Assembly: GCA_958450365.1 (NCBI GenBank)
Contig: CAUEEP010000735.1
Span: 3,500,001 to 3,564,000, forward strand
Source of the DNA: Mesorhabditis belari
Taxonomy: Eukaryota > Nematoda > Chromadorea > Rhabditida > Rhabditidae
DNA length: 64,000 bases
Direction: 5' to 3'
Translations under genes and position numbers: made by a program
The notes under the pieces: model-generated
Told to the model about the DNA's origin: nothing
The model's input: only the letters and a program-made list of their open reading frames with translations
Database searches by the model: none
Shown here: positions 10,765-21,522 of the stretch, in pieces
Layout: each line of letters begins with the position of its first letter
Numbering within the stretch: the stretch's first letter is position 1

Positions 10765-13700
10765 TCAAGCCATAATCCCAACTGGCTCCTCTTCGATACC
10801 GCAAGCGTTGATTCCGCTGAAAAATCAAGGCTTTTAAAGAAGTTTTCTTTGAATCTGGATAGCACAGGTGCTTTCGAAAAGACTTTTTTTCGAGAATTAT
10901 TGATTTTAAAGATTATTGGATTTTTTGCCTCAAAAAAGCAAGAAAACAACAAAATTGAAGTCTCGATTCACACTCACCGCCTGAATTTGATAAATCCGTG
11001 ATCTCCCCAATCGGCTCCCCACGAATTCTTGATAATCCAATAGTCCTCCTTCGTGTTTTTATCGGTTCCATAACCGACAGCCAACAAAGCGTGCAAACCG
11101 ATCACCTGAATGAGTTCACCGATAAATATATGGCTTTCTTCTAAGAAATCTGGCGCTTCTTGATGTTTTTTATTCAAACTGGATGTCATTCCATAATTTT
11201 AAGCTAAAATTGATGTATTTTGCTAGATTCTTGCAATCATCAGCCGAGCATTTTACCTTACTCTGACAATCATCGACTCTTTCTAAGAAACCTTATTGTT
11301 TTTTAATGTTTTTTATTCAAACTGGATGTCATGCTATACTTTTAAATCAAAATTGCTATATTTTGCTAGATTCTTGCAATCATCGACTTAACTTTTTACC
11401 TTATTCTTGCAATCATCGGCATCTGGCGTGAAAACGGCGCACTCAGTAGTGTTGCATTTGTACGAGCGCATCGGTTGAGTGACGGACATGCCTGGGATCA
11501 TCATTTAAGCACTTGGCGCCAGAAAAAGCGGGTTTCCATTAGCACCAAATTCTTTTCGTAAAACCCACCAACGTTGACTGGTCCATAGTTGACAATCCAT
11601 TGTCGCATCGCGAATTCATCTTGATGCAAGTAGTAAGCAACCTGCAGGAAATCTATTTTTAGAGTTTTAGGCTGTGGCTGGCTGTAAAAAGTTACTTAAC
11701 TCTGGCAGCCTAAAAATTGGAAAAATATTGAGGAAATCGGTGCGCCTTCATTCTATTTCGCGCCCCAAATCATTTATTGTTTTGTAGCTTGTTAGCTACG
11801 TAGCTTGTTAGCTGAATATCTTGTGTCAAAGCCTATATAAGGCATTAGGACGAAATTGTTTCTGTTTTTTATCGTCGCTTTTAATTCAATTAAATTGCAC
11901 GGGGCGTCTAAAGTTGGTCGACCAACTCGACCTCGACTTCGACCCCTCGACCAAGTTTAAACGCCTCGTTCTCAGCCCTATTTAGAGAGATTTTTATGTT
12001 TAATATACCAAAAGATAGCCCTTAATGTCTTCTATCTTTTGGTATATTAAACAAAAGAATATCATAAAATCGGGCTGAGAACGGAGCGTCTAAAGTTGGT
12101 CGACCAACTCGATCTCGACTTCGACCCCTCGACCAAGTTTAAACGCCTCGTTCTCAGCCCTATTTAGAGAGATTTTTATGTTTAATATACCAAAAGATAG
12201 CCCTTAATGTCTTCTATCTTTTGGTATATTAAACATAAAAATAAAGGGCCAAAAACCTCAAGTGAGAGATCAAAGATTCTGAGTCAGTCAGAATAAAGTG
12301 TTTTTAGTTCAAGTGAGATCAGATATCTCGAAACAAGAAATAAAGTGTCTTGAGTGAAGAGTACCAAGCACGCGAATAATATTTCTTTACAAGGCTTTAA
12401 AACTCGAGTTTATAGCTAGTTTTCTCTAGTAGATTGAAATGAATTTTGATCGAATTTTGATCCAGACCAAAAGCTGACCGTCAAAACTAGCTTACAATTA
12501 TTTTTAGCCGAATAAAAGCGCCTTTTATCAGTTCATTTCTACGATCTTACATCAATTTTCGTTGCTGTCATCTTGGCGAGCTCACATTTATTTTGACGGT
12601 GCGCTACATAGGGAAGATCAACGGAAAAAGCCAAACCTTGGCGGTGGATAAATCTGAATTCGAATTTTTGGATCTAGATCTGATCTTTCAAACCAAAGTC
12701 TAACGCTTTCCCTAGATCTATATCTACGGGAAACTTACTATTTTACTTAAGCTAGTCAAATCCAACCTTTTTGGTTAAAAGAAATAGTCTGAAAAGTGTT
12801 TTTAAAAGAGTTTTACCTTCAAAAACCTGTTCACCTTGTTAACTTTTTTTTTGAGTAGAGAAATTTTGGAAATTTTGGGCTTTTCTTAGTTGGATGTCAT
12901 AGAAAAATTTGTATTTATCAGATTTGATTTGGCTTTAATTTTTAGGAGCTTGATTTTAGACTTATTACTCTGTCAAAAAACCAGTTAGTCAAGCTCGATC
13001 CTGCTTGATTTTCTTTTCCAAGCTTGATCCAGCTTGATTTTTATCCCACCTGAACGCTTTATCCTCATCTCCTCCATCACACGCATTATTACTCAAATCA
13101 CAATCAAGAAGTGTCTGCTCAGAGAGATTTCTCAACTTTCCATCTTTCACCAACCACGCCGATTCAACAGTGGCTGTTGCAGCGAAAGCCCAACACGAGC
13201 CACATTTCCCTGGATTTATAAATTAGATACTGGATTATCTAATTAGATATCTAAAGCTGTGTATTCCAGTAAGTGTTACCTTGAGCTTTTACCGGACTGA
13301 CACCATTTTTCTGTCTCCAATCGAAGGAATCGGGTAAACTTGGACCAGTCTCTAACTTTGGTGGATTCGAGCGAATAAATGAGCTTTCAGAGCGCATTCT
13401 TTTGTAGAAATTCACCGGTAACAGGATCTAAAAGAATTTTGAAACACAAGCTGAAATGGTCTCGGCTAGCACGAGAAAAAGCTACCGGATTTCAGATTTC
13501 AGAAAAAGCTATTCAATATGGGCACCTTTATTCTTGATAACGGCTTTAAGACGCTTTGGATAACTTTCCCACGGCGTCCCGGCCCACGGCGTCCCGGCCC
13601 ACGGCGTCCCGGCCCGCGGCGGCCTGGCCCACGGCGTCCCGGCCCACGGCGTCCCGGCCCACGGCGGCCTGGTACTTTGTGGAATTTTCGTCCAGGCTTT

Positions 13701-16700
13701 CTTCAGAGCCTTTTTCAGACTTTAAACGTTTGTATTTTTTGTTGTACATGCTTTTTGCTCCAAAATTGTCCAAACACAGAAGTCCATAACATTGAGGTCG
13801 GGCGAATTAGCTGGCCATTCATTGGCGGGAATGAAGTCGGACAAATTGTTTCGACACCACTCTTGAGTCTTTTTTTGCTTTGTGCGCTGGGGCGCCGTCT
13901 TGCATCAACGTTCAGCGCTGATTTTGATAATGTCCTTGACTCCACGACTGTACATGTTTTGTGAGAACGTCCAGATACACGTCTGTGTTCATTTTCAGCC
14001 CTTTATCAACGAAAATCGATCTTTTCTAGACAGTCGAGAGTCGCGACCAAATATTTCAACACACAAATCCTTGAGAGCTGTGATTTCTGGTTTGTCAACT
14101 AGCTAACATTTGAAGCTTTCGAATGAACTCTCATAAAGTGGGTTTATATTGTAAAGCTGCTCAGATTTCGATCATTTCCAGATCCAGAAAAACAGAGAAA
14201 AAGCTCACCTTTCTGAACTCTTCATCCGTCCAATCGCTCATCTCATTCTCGCCAAATTCTCCGCCATATTTCTTCTAGAATGAATTCCTTTCTCAATTCC
14301 CTTTATTAAAATTTTACCTCTTCCGTCATTTTCTCGGCCTCTTTCAAGTTTTTCATGTAGTTCTTGAAGCGATCGAGGGTCTCTTCGCCGGACTCGTACT
14401 CTCGATTGTATCTGAAATCCTGACTCTAGCCGTAATCCTCATTCTGACTCTGCATCCTGGAAGGCACACTATCTAATGGAAATGTTTTTATGTGTACTTT
14501 TCCTCATTTTCCTTGATTCAGTTACCCAATTTCGAGAGGGCCCAGAAACTCGCGTACACTCGTTGAATCTAGCTATATCCCTTAAGCAAAGTTACATTCT
14601 GGAACGCACACTATCTAGCGGATACGTTTTTAGGGACACTTTCCCCATTTTCCTTGATTCAGTTACCCAATTTCGAGAGGGGCCCAGAAACTCGTGTACA
14701 CTCGTTGAATCTAGCTATATCCCTTAAGTAAAGTTACATCCTGGAACGCACACTATCTAGCGGATACGTTTTTAGGGACACTTTCCCTCATTTTCCTTGA
14801 TTCAGTTACCCAATTTCGAGAGGAGCCCAGAAACTCGCGTACATTCGTTGAATCTAGCTATATCCCTTAAGCAAAGTTACATCCTGGAACGCACACTATC
14901 TAGCGGATACGTTTTTAGGGACACTTTCCCTCATTTTCCTTGATTCAGTTACCCAATTTCGAGAGGGGCCCAGAAACTCGTGTACACTCGTTGAATCTAG
15001 CTATATCCCTTAAGTAAAGTTACATCCTGGAACGCACACTATCTAATGGATACATTTTTGGGTGTACTTTGTGCTCTTGTAAATACATCTTTTCTAGCAA
15101 ATTCGATTTTCGGAAACCCGGCTTAATTCCCGCTTAATTCCCGAACATTTAGTCACTTTGATTCAACTGAGCCTGAGCTTTCTAGTATTTTCTACTCCAG
15201 AATCGAAAAAACAATCCCTCCTAGTGCATTTGATTCGTTAATCGTATCAAAATGAAGAATTCAATACGCTAAAAGGAATCCAGCACAAAGGACAAAGCTC
15301 ATTCTGCAAACGCATCTCTTCTAGCGAACGAAATCCTTCACTTCTCCCCTCACCTTTTCATATAATCCTTAAACTGATCCGAGTACTCTTCATAAAGTGA
15401 TTCGAATTCGTTCTGATCCATTTCATTTTTTTCATTTCCACTCTGTTCTCCAAAAGATTTCGAGAGATTTGCTCGATCGCTGAAAATTTTGAAAATTTGC
15501 AATGAAGATGCTGATTTTAAGCTTCAAATTTTGTTGAATCCCTTCCCAGATTGTAAATTTATATAGATTTTTAATGTTTTTGAAAACTCTACAACCATTT
15601 TTCTCATTGAAGCTCTTGTCTTCTTTAAAAGACCACTTTTATAATGTTTTCTTGGAATTTCAATAACTTAAAACCTTCAAAATTAACTTTATCAAGTATT
15701 TTTAGGCTAGAAAATGTTCAATTTTGTGGTTCCGACGCTCAATTTCGATCTTTTCCATAATTTTCCATAGTCTCATCAATTCTGATCCCTTTAGATTCCC
15801 TAGAAAATTCTCAATTCCAAAACTTTCAATGAGAATTCCATCAAAATTGCCAAAAAATTTTCCGCGCAATTGATTTCTGTTTGTTTTCTGTTTCAAAAAT
15901 CGAAAAAATGGGTTTCTTTTTAACAAAAATAATTGAAAATCAATTTTAAATCAATTTAAATCAATTTAGATCAATTTAAAACCAATTTAAATCAATTTAA
16001 AACCATTTTAAAATCAATTTAAAATCAATTTAAAATCAATTTAAATCAATTGAAAATTAATTGAAAATCAATTTAAATCAATTTAAATCAATTTAAAATC
16101 AATTGAAAATCATATAAAATCATTTTAAATCGATTTAAATCATTTGAAAATCAATTTAAATCAATTTAAATCAATTTAAATCAATTTAAATCAATTTTAA
16201 ATCAATTTAAATCAATTTTAAATCATTTAAAATCAATTTAAAATCATTTTAAATCAATTTAAATCATTTTAAATCATTTAAAATCAATTTAAAATCAATT
16301 TAGATCAATTTAAAACCAATTTAAATCAATTTAAAATCATTTAAAATCATTTAAAATCAATTTAAATCAATTTTAAATCAATTTTAAATCATTTAAAATC
16401 AATTTAAATCATTTTAAATCATTTTAAATCATTTTAAATCATTTTAAATCAATTTAAATCATTTTAAATGAATTTAAATCAATTTAAATCAATTTAAATC
16501 AATTTAAAATCATTTAAAATCAATTTAAAATCATTTAAAACCATTTAAAATCAATTTAAAATCATTTAAAATCATTTAAAATCATTTAAAATCATTTAAA
16601 ATCAATTTAAAATCATTTAAAATCAATTTAAATCAATTTAAAATCATTTAAAATCAATTTAAAATCATTTAAAATCAATTTAAATCATTTTAAATCAATT

Positions 16701-18073
16701 TAAATCATTTTAAATCATTTAAAATCAATTTAAAACCAATTTAAAACCAAATTCTCCGAATTATTAACAAAAAAACTTACACAAAGAGAAGAAAATAGAG
16801 CGCGCCGATGGCCAACAATGTCACCAAGATGTATTTGAATATTCGAGAGGCTCTGAAAGTTTAGAGATAAGGAAATCAACTGAAATCAACTGAAAAGTTT
16901 GATCGGAATGAACTGAAAAGTTTGATTTTGTAAAGTCAAAGTTTTACCAGCTTAGATCAGTTTTTTTTACTTAATTTTACACTTCAACATCAATAATTCA
17001 TTGAAAAACATTGGGCTATTGGTTTTGAGTTAAGTTTTTCTTCTTTGGTCTCATCGAATGCTTGAATGGTGCCACTTTGCGTTGGCCGGAAGGTTTCTCA
17101 TTAGACTCCTCTTCGGGAGCTGCCAACGCTAGCTGCCAACGCTAGCTGCCAACGCTAGCTGTCAGCGTCAGCTGGCAACACTAGCTGGCAACACTAGCTG
17201 GCAACACTAGCTGGCAACACTAGCTGGCAACACTAGCTGGCAACGCTAGCTGCCAGCATCAGCTGGCAACGCTAGCTGCCAGGATCTTATTTTAGAAAGA
17301 ACTGCGAGGAGATTATCACGGGATCTCAAAGGAAATACTCGAGATTTTTATCAAAGTGCCCGGAATGTGAATTAAAGAAGGAGACGCCAAAAAAGGAGTT
17401 GTTGTGAAGCCGATCAGAACGAAGGAGCAAAGCAAAGCAAAGCAAACGAAGCAAATGAACGCTGCCAAGTCGACTTAATTGATCTTCAATCGGTTCCGCA
17501 TGCGTTTTAGTTGATGTTTTGTTTGTTATAAACGTTATTATGTTATAAAAGTTAAATGTTATCATTTTATTTCACTTGTTGTGATTAGTTTGCTGATTTG
17601 CGTTTTGTGTAAATAGTTTGAAATCAAAAACTCATTTGAATCGAGCCATTTACGCAGAAGCCGATTACAAATTGTACAGCAAAAAATCATTCGTAATCGG
17701 CAAGCCGTTAACGAATCGTTCGTTAACGGCTTGAATTTCGTAAACGGCTACGACATATAAAAAGTTAATAATATGATCTCCGAGCAAAGTTATAGACAAT
17801 TAAAGCTTGTGAATTGCATTTTGAATTAAAGCTTAAATGAAAAAGCGAAGATTTGACATAAATTTGACATAAACTCTACATAAACTCTACAAAAACTCTA
17901 CAAAAACTCTACATAAATTTCGCTACCAACATAGCTGAATGGTTAAAGTTCAGAGTTTCGATCACAAATCCCCAAAGCTTTTATTTAGTTTACCTCTTTT
18001 TCCTCAAATCATTCTGATATTCGACAAAATCCTCATCCGGTACCCAAAGTTTTTCCGTTGATTTGTTATTCAT
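10765..18073 (-). CDS. membrane-anchored papain-family (C1) cysteine protease, 12 exons
   Basis: Exons, in order of transcription: 18073-17994, 16852-16781, 15479-15354, 14411-14318, 14274-14209, 13427-13280, 13209-13050, 12653-12551, 11641-11569, 11491-11421, 11147-10978, 10816-10765; together 1215 bases, 404 residues plus stop. Residues 1-30 are polar, 31-50 form a signal anchor ([17 protein letters not shown]), 75-146 are an I29-type propeptide (ERFNIN-like [26 protein letters not shown]). The mature domain starts near 177 (LPDSFDWRQ). The oxyanion Gln is 195, the nucleophile Cys 201 (CGSCWAF), His 350 ([11 protein letters not shown]), Asn 372 (IIKNSWG), and the C-terminus is [14 protein letters not shown]. 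It should cut proteins in a secretory or endolysosomal compartment. All junctions keep phase with GT-AG except exon 10/11: there a repeat interrupts the reading frame between 8-base direct repeats, so the gene may be broken or use a weak site. The class (L-, F- or other cathepsin) is not settled. Confidence 0.88.
11148..11428. repeat. two-unit 143-bp satellite inserted in the protease coding region
   Basis: Two family A units (boxes CTGGATGTCA at 11179 and 11322, 143 bp apart) fill 11156-11420. They are flanked by ATCTGGCG at 11148-11155 and 11421-11428, an apparent target-site duplication inside the protease open frame (TPD|FLEES). Reading through gives a stop after eleven codons. I find no strong GT-AG pair that restores the frame; a weak GTTAAG donor with an ATCAAG acceptor would. 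Confidence 0.75.
11900..12245. repeat. two tandem copies of a foldback module
   Basis: Two copies of a unit of about 170 bp (roughly 11900-12060 and 12080-12240). Each contains TCTAAAGTTGGTCGACCAAC, CGCCTCGTTCTCAGCCC and an AT-rich hairpin whose arms read TTTAATATACCAAAAGATAG and its complement. Parts (GGGCTGAGAACGAGGC, TCTAAAGTT) recur in the foldback elements at 21.5, 27.6 and 52.2 kb. It lies in the intron between protease exons 8 and 9. Confidence 0.85.
13500..14060 (-). pseudogene. Tc1-like transposase remnant (DD37D type) with internal minisatellite
   Basis: Minus-strand frames give [20 protein letters not shown], then [12 protein letters not shown], then after a one-base slip in a poly-A run [37 protein letters not shown] and later KRLKAVI-like sequence. 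The Asp of QDGAP and the Asp of VMDF are separated by 37 residues if the slip is ignored, the spacing of the DD37D (maT-type) Tc1/mariner group. The first catalytic Asp is not seen. Near the C-terminal end seven copies of a 15-bp unit (GGCCCACGGCGTCCC, 13569-13672) have expanded in phase with the codons. The element sits in the intron between protease exons 5 and 6. Confidence 0.75.
14455..15065. repeat. 141-143-bp satellite, four to five copies (family B)
   Basis: Units are spaced 141, 143 and 143 bp (GATTCAGTTACCCAATTTCG at 14515, 14656, 14799, 14942). Each also contains CTAGCTATATCCCTTAAG, TACATCCTGGAACGCACACT and GGATACGTTTTTAGGGACAC. GTTACCCAATTTCGAG resembles the SL1 leader. Reverse-complemented members lie at 38290-38890. 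It occupies the intron between protease exons 3 and 4. Confidence 0.92.
15930..16750. repeat. 10-bp AT-only minisatellite
   Basis: About eighty copies of AAATCAATTT and AAATCATTTT variants, almost pure A/T with one C per unit. It fills most of the intron between protease exons 2 and 3. Confidence 0.92.
17120..17285. repeat. 13-15-bp minisatellite in the first protease intron
   Basis: Copies of TAGCTGCCAACGC, shifting to TAGCTGGCAACAC, with CTAGC/GCTAG dyads. It is part of intron 1 of the protease gene (16853-17993). Confidence 0.88.
17701..17733. repeat. perfect inverted repeat
   Basis: Arms CAAGCCGTTAACGAA and its exact complement around a 3-base loop. GCCGTTAACGAAT also occurs at 20088. 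About 60 bases further on, AGTTATAGACAATTAAAGCT (17793) has an inverted partner at 24030-24055. Confidence 0.9.
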
Positions 18074-18083
18074 CACTGAAAAG
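18074..18083 (-). promoter_or_regulatory. likely trans-splice acceptor of the protease mRNA
   Basis: CTTTTCAG lies two bases upstream of the protease ATG with no in-frame coding sequence before it. In nematodes such a site directly before the start receives a spliced leader. A cis-splice acceptor after a non-coding exon is the alternative. Confidence 0.5.
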
Positions 18084-18884
18084 AAAAGAAATCTACAAAA
18101 TCTACAAAATCTACAAAATCTACAAAATCTACAATACTTTTAAATAAAATAAAAACAGAAATCAGTCGAATTTCTTTAAAAGAAGCGTCTTTAAAAGAAG
18201 CTTCCAGACGTGAGTCTAAATCTTATCTTTTTTTCCTTTTTTCAAATGGGACTCCCAAAGAAAAGCAAAAAAAAAAGATGATTTTACTGATTTTTCCCTT
18301 AAAAAGAACTGATTAGATTGGAAAAAATGATCGATTTTTGGAAGAATTCAATCTAGAGATCAAAAAAGAGGATCAAAAAAGCTGAAATTTTGAAATTTGT
18401 TTTGTTTTGGGAAAGAAAGCGGCACTTTAAGCGAAAATAATTGAAAAATAGACCAAATCAGAAGCCAGAAACAGAACAAATCAGAAGCCAGAAACAGAAC
18501 AAATCAGAAGCCGATCAACCAAATCAATCAATCGATGAATTGAAAAATTTCTGTGCTTGGCGAGAATTTGAGATGAGAATAACCGATTTCTTCAAGGAAA
18601 TAAAGGAAATAAATGAAATAAATGAATTAAATGAACAGCTGTGGTATTGGAATAATGAGCAAGCGAGGAAATGGAAAAACGAAATGTTAGAAGGTCGATT
18701 GGCATAGACACAAAGCTCTATGTTGTGAAAATAGCCGATGGACCGATACCTTCCGGATTACAATTGTTAAAAGATGCGTTGAAAAGGAAATAGATGCATT
18801 GTTGGTCAAGAAAATGTTGATGCATTGATTCATTCGAAGCTCCGGAGGAAGGAAATAAAAGGAGGAAATCCAAAGGCTCTATGG

Positions 18885-19165
18885 ATCTTTATTTCAAATG
18901 AGTAGCGTTTCCTTGGGATTTAATCTCTGAAGACACAGTTCGTCGTTCAACAGCTGTGGTATTGGAATCGATTCAAATGAAGCTGATGATGATGTCATCC
19001 ATTGTTTCAAGCCCGATGGACCGATACCTTCCGGATTACAATTGTTAAAAGATGCGTTGAAAAGGAAATAGATGCATTGTTGGTCCCACTCAATTTGACT
19101 CTCAATTTCGCGAAGAAATCAAAACTATTGAAGAAGGAATCGATTCAGGGACATTGAGATGGGAA
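18885..19165 (+). pseudogene. pogo/Tigger-like transposase tail, copy 1
   Basis: Frames read PWDLISEDTVRRS and, after a slip, CGIGIDSNEADDDVIHCFK and PSGLQLLKDALKRK. The order AWDSISEDTIxRSF..CGI...EDDxIHCF marks the C-terminal end of DDE_1 (pogo/Tigger/CENP-B-like) transposases. A shorter piece of the same sequence (GATGGACCGATACCTTCCGG) already occurs at 18739. Frameshifts and stops show it is dead. The open frame at 18441-18707 overlaps related DNA in another phase and is probably accidental. Confidence 0.6.
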
Positions 19166-19186
19166 TCACTGATTTAGAATAATTCT

Positions 19187-19690
19187 ATTCTGAATACCCT
19201 AAACTAGACTAAATACCCTAATCTAGCTAATCTAGACTGAATATCCTATTCTAGACTGAATACCGTAAGCCAGGCCGTTTAGACTGAATACTCTGTTCTA
19301 GACTGAATACCCTAATTTAGACTAAATACCGTAATCTAGTTAATCTAGAGTGAATATCCTTTTCTATATTGAATAGCGTAATCCAGAGAGTTTAGACTGA
19401 ATACCGTAATCTAGACTGAATACCCTAATATAGACTGAATACTCTAATCTAGACTGAATACTCTAATCTAGACTGAATACTCTAATCTAAACTGAATATG
19501 CTGTTCTAGACTGAATGCCGTAATCCAGACAGTCTTGACTGAATACCCTAACCTAGACTAAATACCCTAATCTAGCTAATCTAGACTGAATATCCTATTC
19601 TAGACTGAATACCGTAAGCCAGGCCGTTTAGACTGAATACTCTGTTCTAGACTGAATACCCTAATTTAGACTAAATACCGTTAGACATAA
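19187..19690. repeat. 20-bp minisatellite with a nested duplication
   Basis: About twenty-five copies of TAGACTGAATACCCTAATC variants. A block of about 125 bp at 19208-19335 is repeated almost unchanged at 19556-19683, including GTAAGCCAGGCCGTTTAGAC. Confidence 0.88.
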
Positions 19691-19864
19691 TTGTTAGCTT
19701 TAGACATAATTGTTAACTGTTGTTGTTACTTCTTATGTTTTTTTTGTTTTCTTATTCCACTGAAAGGTTATAAATTTGTTTGTTTTAGTTGTACAAGAAC
19801 GAGAAGGAGACATCAATGCAAACTCAATGATCAAAAGACATTAAAAGAAGGATAAGAAGAATCA

Positions 19865-20190
19865 AACCATTATTTGAAATGGGTAGCGAATGCTTGGGAC
19901 TCTCTGAAGAGTCCCAAGCCCTTGGGATGTAATCTCTGAAGGCACAATTCGTCGTTCAACAGCTGTGGTATTGGAATCGATTCAAATGAAGCTGATGATG
20001 ACGTCATCCATTGTTTCAAGCCTTCCGGATTACAATTGTTAAAAGAAGCTTTGAAAAGAAAATTGATGCATTGTTGGCTAGCCTAGCCGTTAACGAATTG
20101 ATGCATTGTTGGTCCCACTCAATTCGACTGCCACTTTCGCAAAGAAATCAAAACTATTGAAGAAGGAATCGATTCAGGGGCATTGATTGA
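19865..20190 (+). pseudogene. pogo/Tigger-like transposase tail, copy 2
   Basis: The same family as copy 1: ANAWDSLKSPK, then after a stop FNSCGIGIDSNEADDDVIHC and KPSGLQLLKEALKRK. About 17 bases (CTCTGAAGAGTCCCAAG) look duplicated inside the AWDS region. Both copies are followed by GATGCATTGTTGGTCCCACT and a shared stretch ending in GAAGGAATCGATTCAGGG. Confidence 0.62.
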
Positions 20191-20330
20191 ATCAAATCCG
20201 CCTTTCGAAATAATTTTTAACTGTTGTTGTTACTTCTTATGTCTTGTTTTCTTATTCCACTGAAATGTTATAAATTTGTTTGTTAGTTTTGGTTGTTAGT
20301 TGTACAAGGACGAGAAGGACGAGACGATCA

Positions 20331-20760
20331 GTTTTAGAGGTCACTCGCCGATCACCAGTGGCCCAAGCCGACTCGCCCACACGCGTCAAAGGTTTTAAAT
20401 TCTATAACGTGCCCGGGACGTACGTAACCGTTGACAAGTAACTTTGCACAGAAAGGCAAAAGGTTCCCCGTGCGGTCTTTTCTTTCATTGAGTCCTCGAT
20501 TCATTTTGCTCTTGATCAAGTGATTTTTCTCGCATCACTGCAAGTGATTCGTGTTCCATTTATTAAGTGATTGTTTCATTCATTTTCAGTGGTTTTTTCA
20601 CGGTTGTACGTGGTGTTGTTAACGTGGAACGTAGTGTTTTGCGTGGTGATTCAGGTGTTAAATAAAGAGCGCGGGCCCCCATTTGTGACGAGGGTCATAT
20701 ACATCGCCAATGGCTCAGGCAATGTGTTCATAATCTTTCAAGGTGAATCAAAATGAAATT
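20331..20760. other. GC-rich island of unknown nature
   Basis: This stretch is clearly richer in G and C than its surroundings (for example CGCCGATCACCAGTGG, CGTGCCCGGGACGTACGT, GAGCGCGGGCCCCC). A plus-strand frame at 20571-20756 ends in GPPFVTRVIYIANGSGNVF and is followed by GTGAATC, a possible donor. TTAAATAAAGAGCGCGG could be a polyadenylation signal inside a long terminal repeat. I do not recognise a family; a solo LTR, a 5' exon or a transferred piece are all open. 20760-21520 is AT-rich with nothing recognisable. Confidence 0.35.
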
Positions 20761-21522
20761 TGATATCTTTCTAGGATTCTGAAGTGCATAACTTGGTCAA
20801 TAACTTGGCCTGATTGAATTTAGCAAATTTTTAATCATTCTTGAATTGCATTTAAGCTTAAAACTCTTTAAAAAACCAAAATTTATTTGTATTTTTTGTA
20901 TTTTTTGTTGGTTTTTTTTTTTTCTGCTTGCTTTATTTAAGATTTATTCGATTCTATTCTATATAAATATCAAATTTCTCAATAAATATTGAAGATTTAT
21001 TATCGATAAATGTTATAAATAAAATATTAAATCAAAAAAAGTGATCGCTGAGATCGATACCGGTAAAGAAAGAAAGGCAAAAATGAGAAGGTGCTTAGAT
21101 TAAAGAAAATTTGCGTAATTTACACTTTCCGCGACTTTCTGGCATAGTAAAATGCTTTTAAAACTTAAAAATAAAGAATTAAGTATGCTAGAAAGTTGGG
21201 GTTTTTGTGAAAACACAATTTTTTAGTGAAAAAAAATGAAATGCTTTTTTTTTAAGCTGAAAATAATGCGCAATTTACCTTAATCTTTACTTTAAACTCA
21301 GCTTAATTAGCTTAATTTATGTTTTTATACAGTAAAAATGAGCTTTATAAATGAAATTATATTTTAAAAATGGATTAGAGGCATGAGTCACGTATAAAAG
21401 AGTAAAAGTAACGCATTACGGTAGCCAAGTCAAAATTTAAAGATCAATGCTTTGGAAAAAGTCGTAATCGAAAAGAAAACACGATTAAAACCCCGTATCA
21501 CAATTTAGCACACAAAAAAAAT

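Noticed and set aside
17924..17980. tRNA gene near AACATAGCTGAATGGTTAAAG
   Set aside because: A- and B-like boxes are only about 20 bases apart and no cloverleaf can be drawn.
18441..18707. 88-residue frame rich in Glu, Asn and Lys
   Set aside because: It overlaps pogo-derived repeats (CAGCTGTGGTATTGGAA) in another phase and contains simple tandem repeats; no ATG-led or spliced gene is supported.
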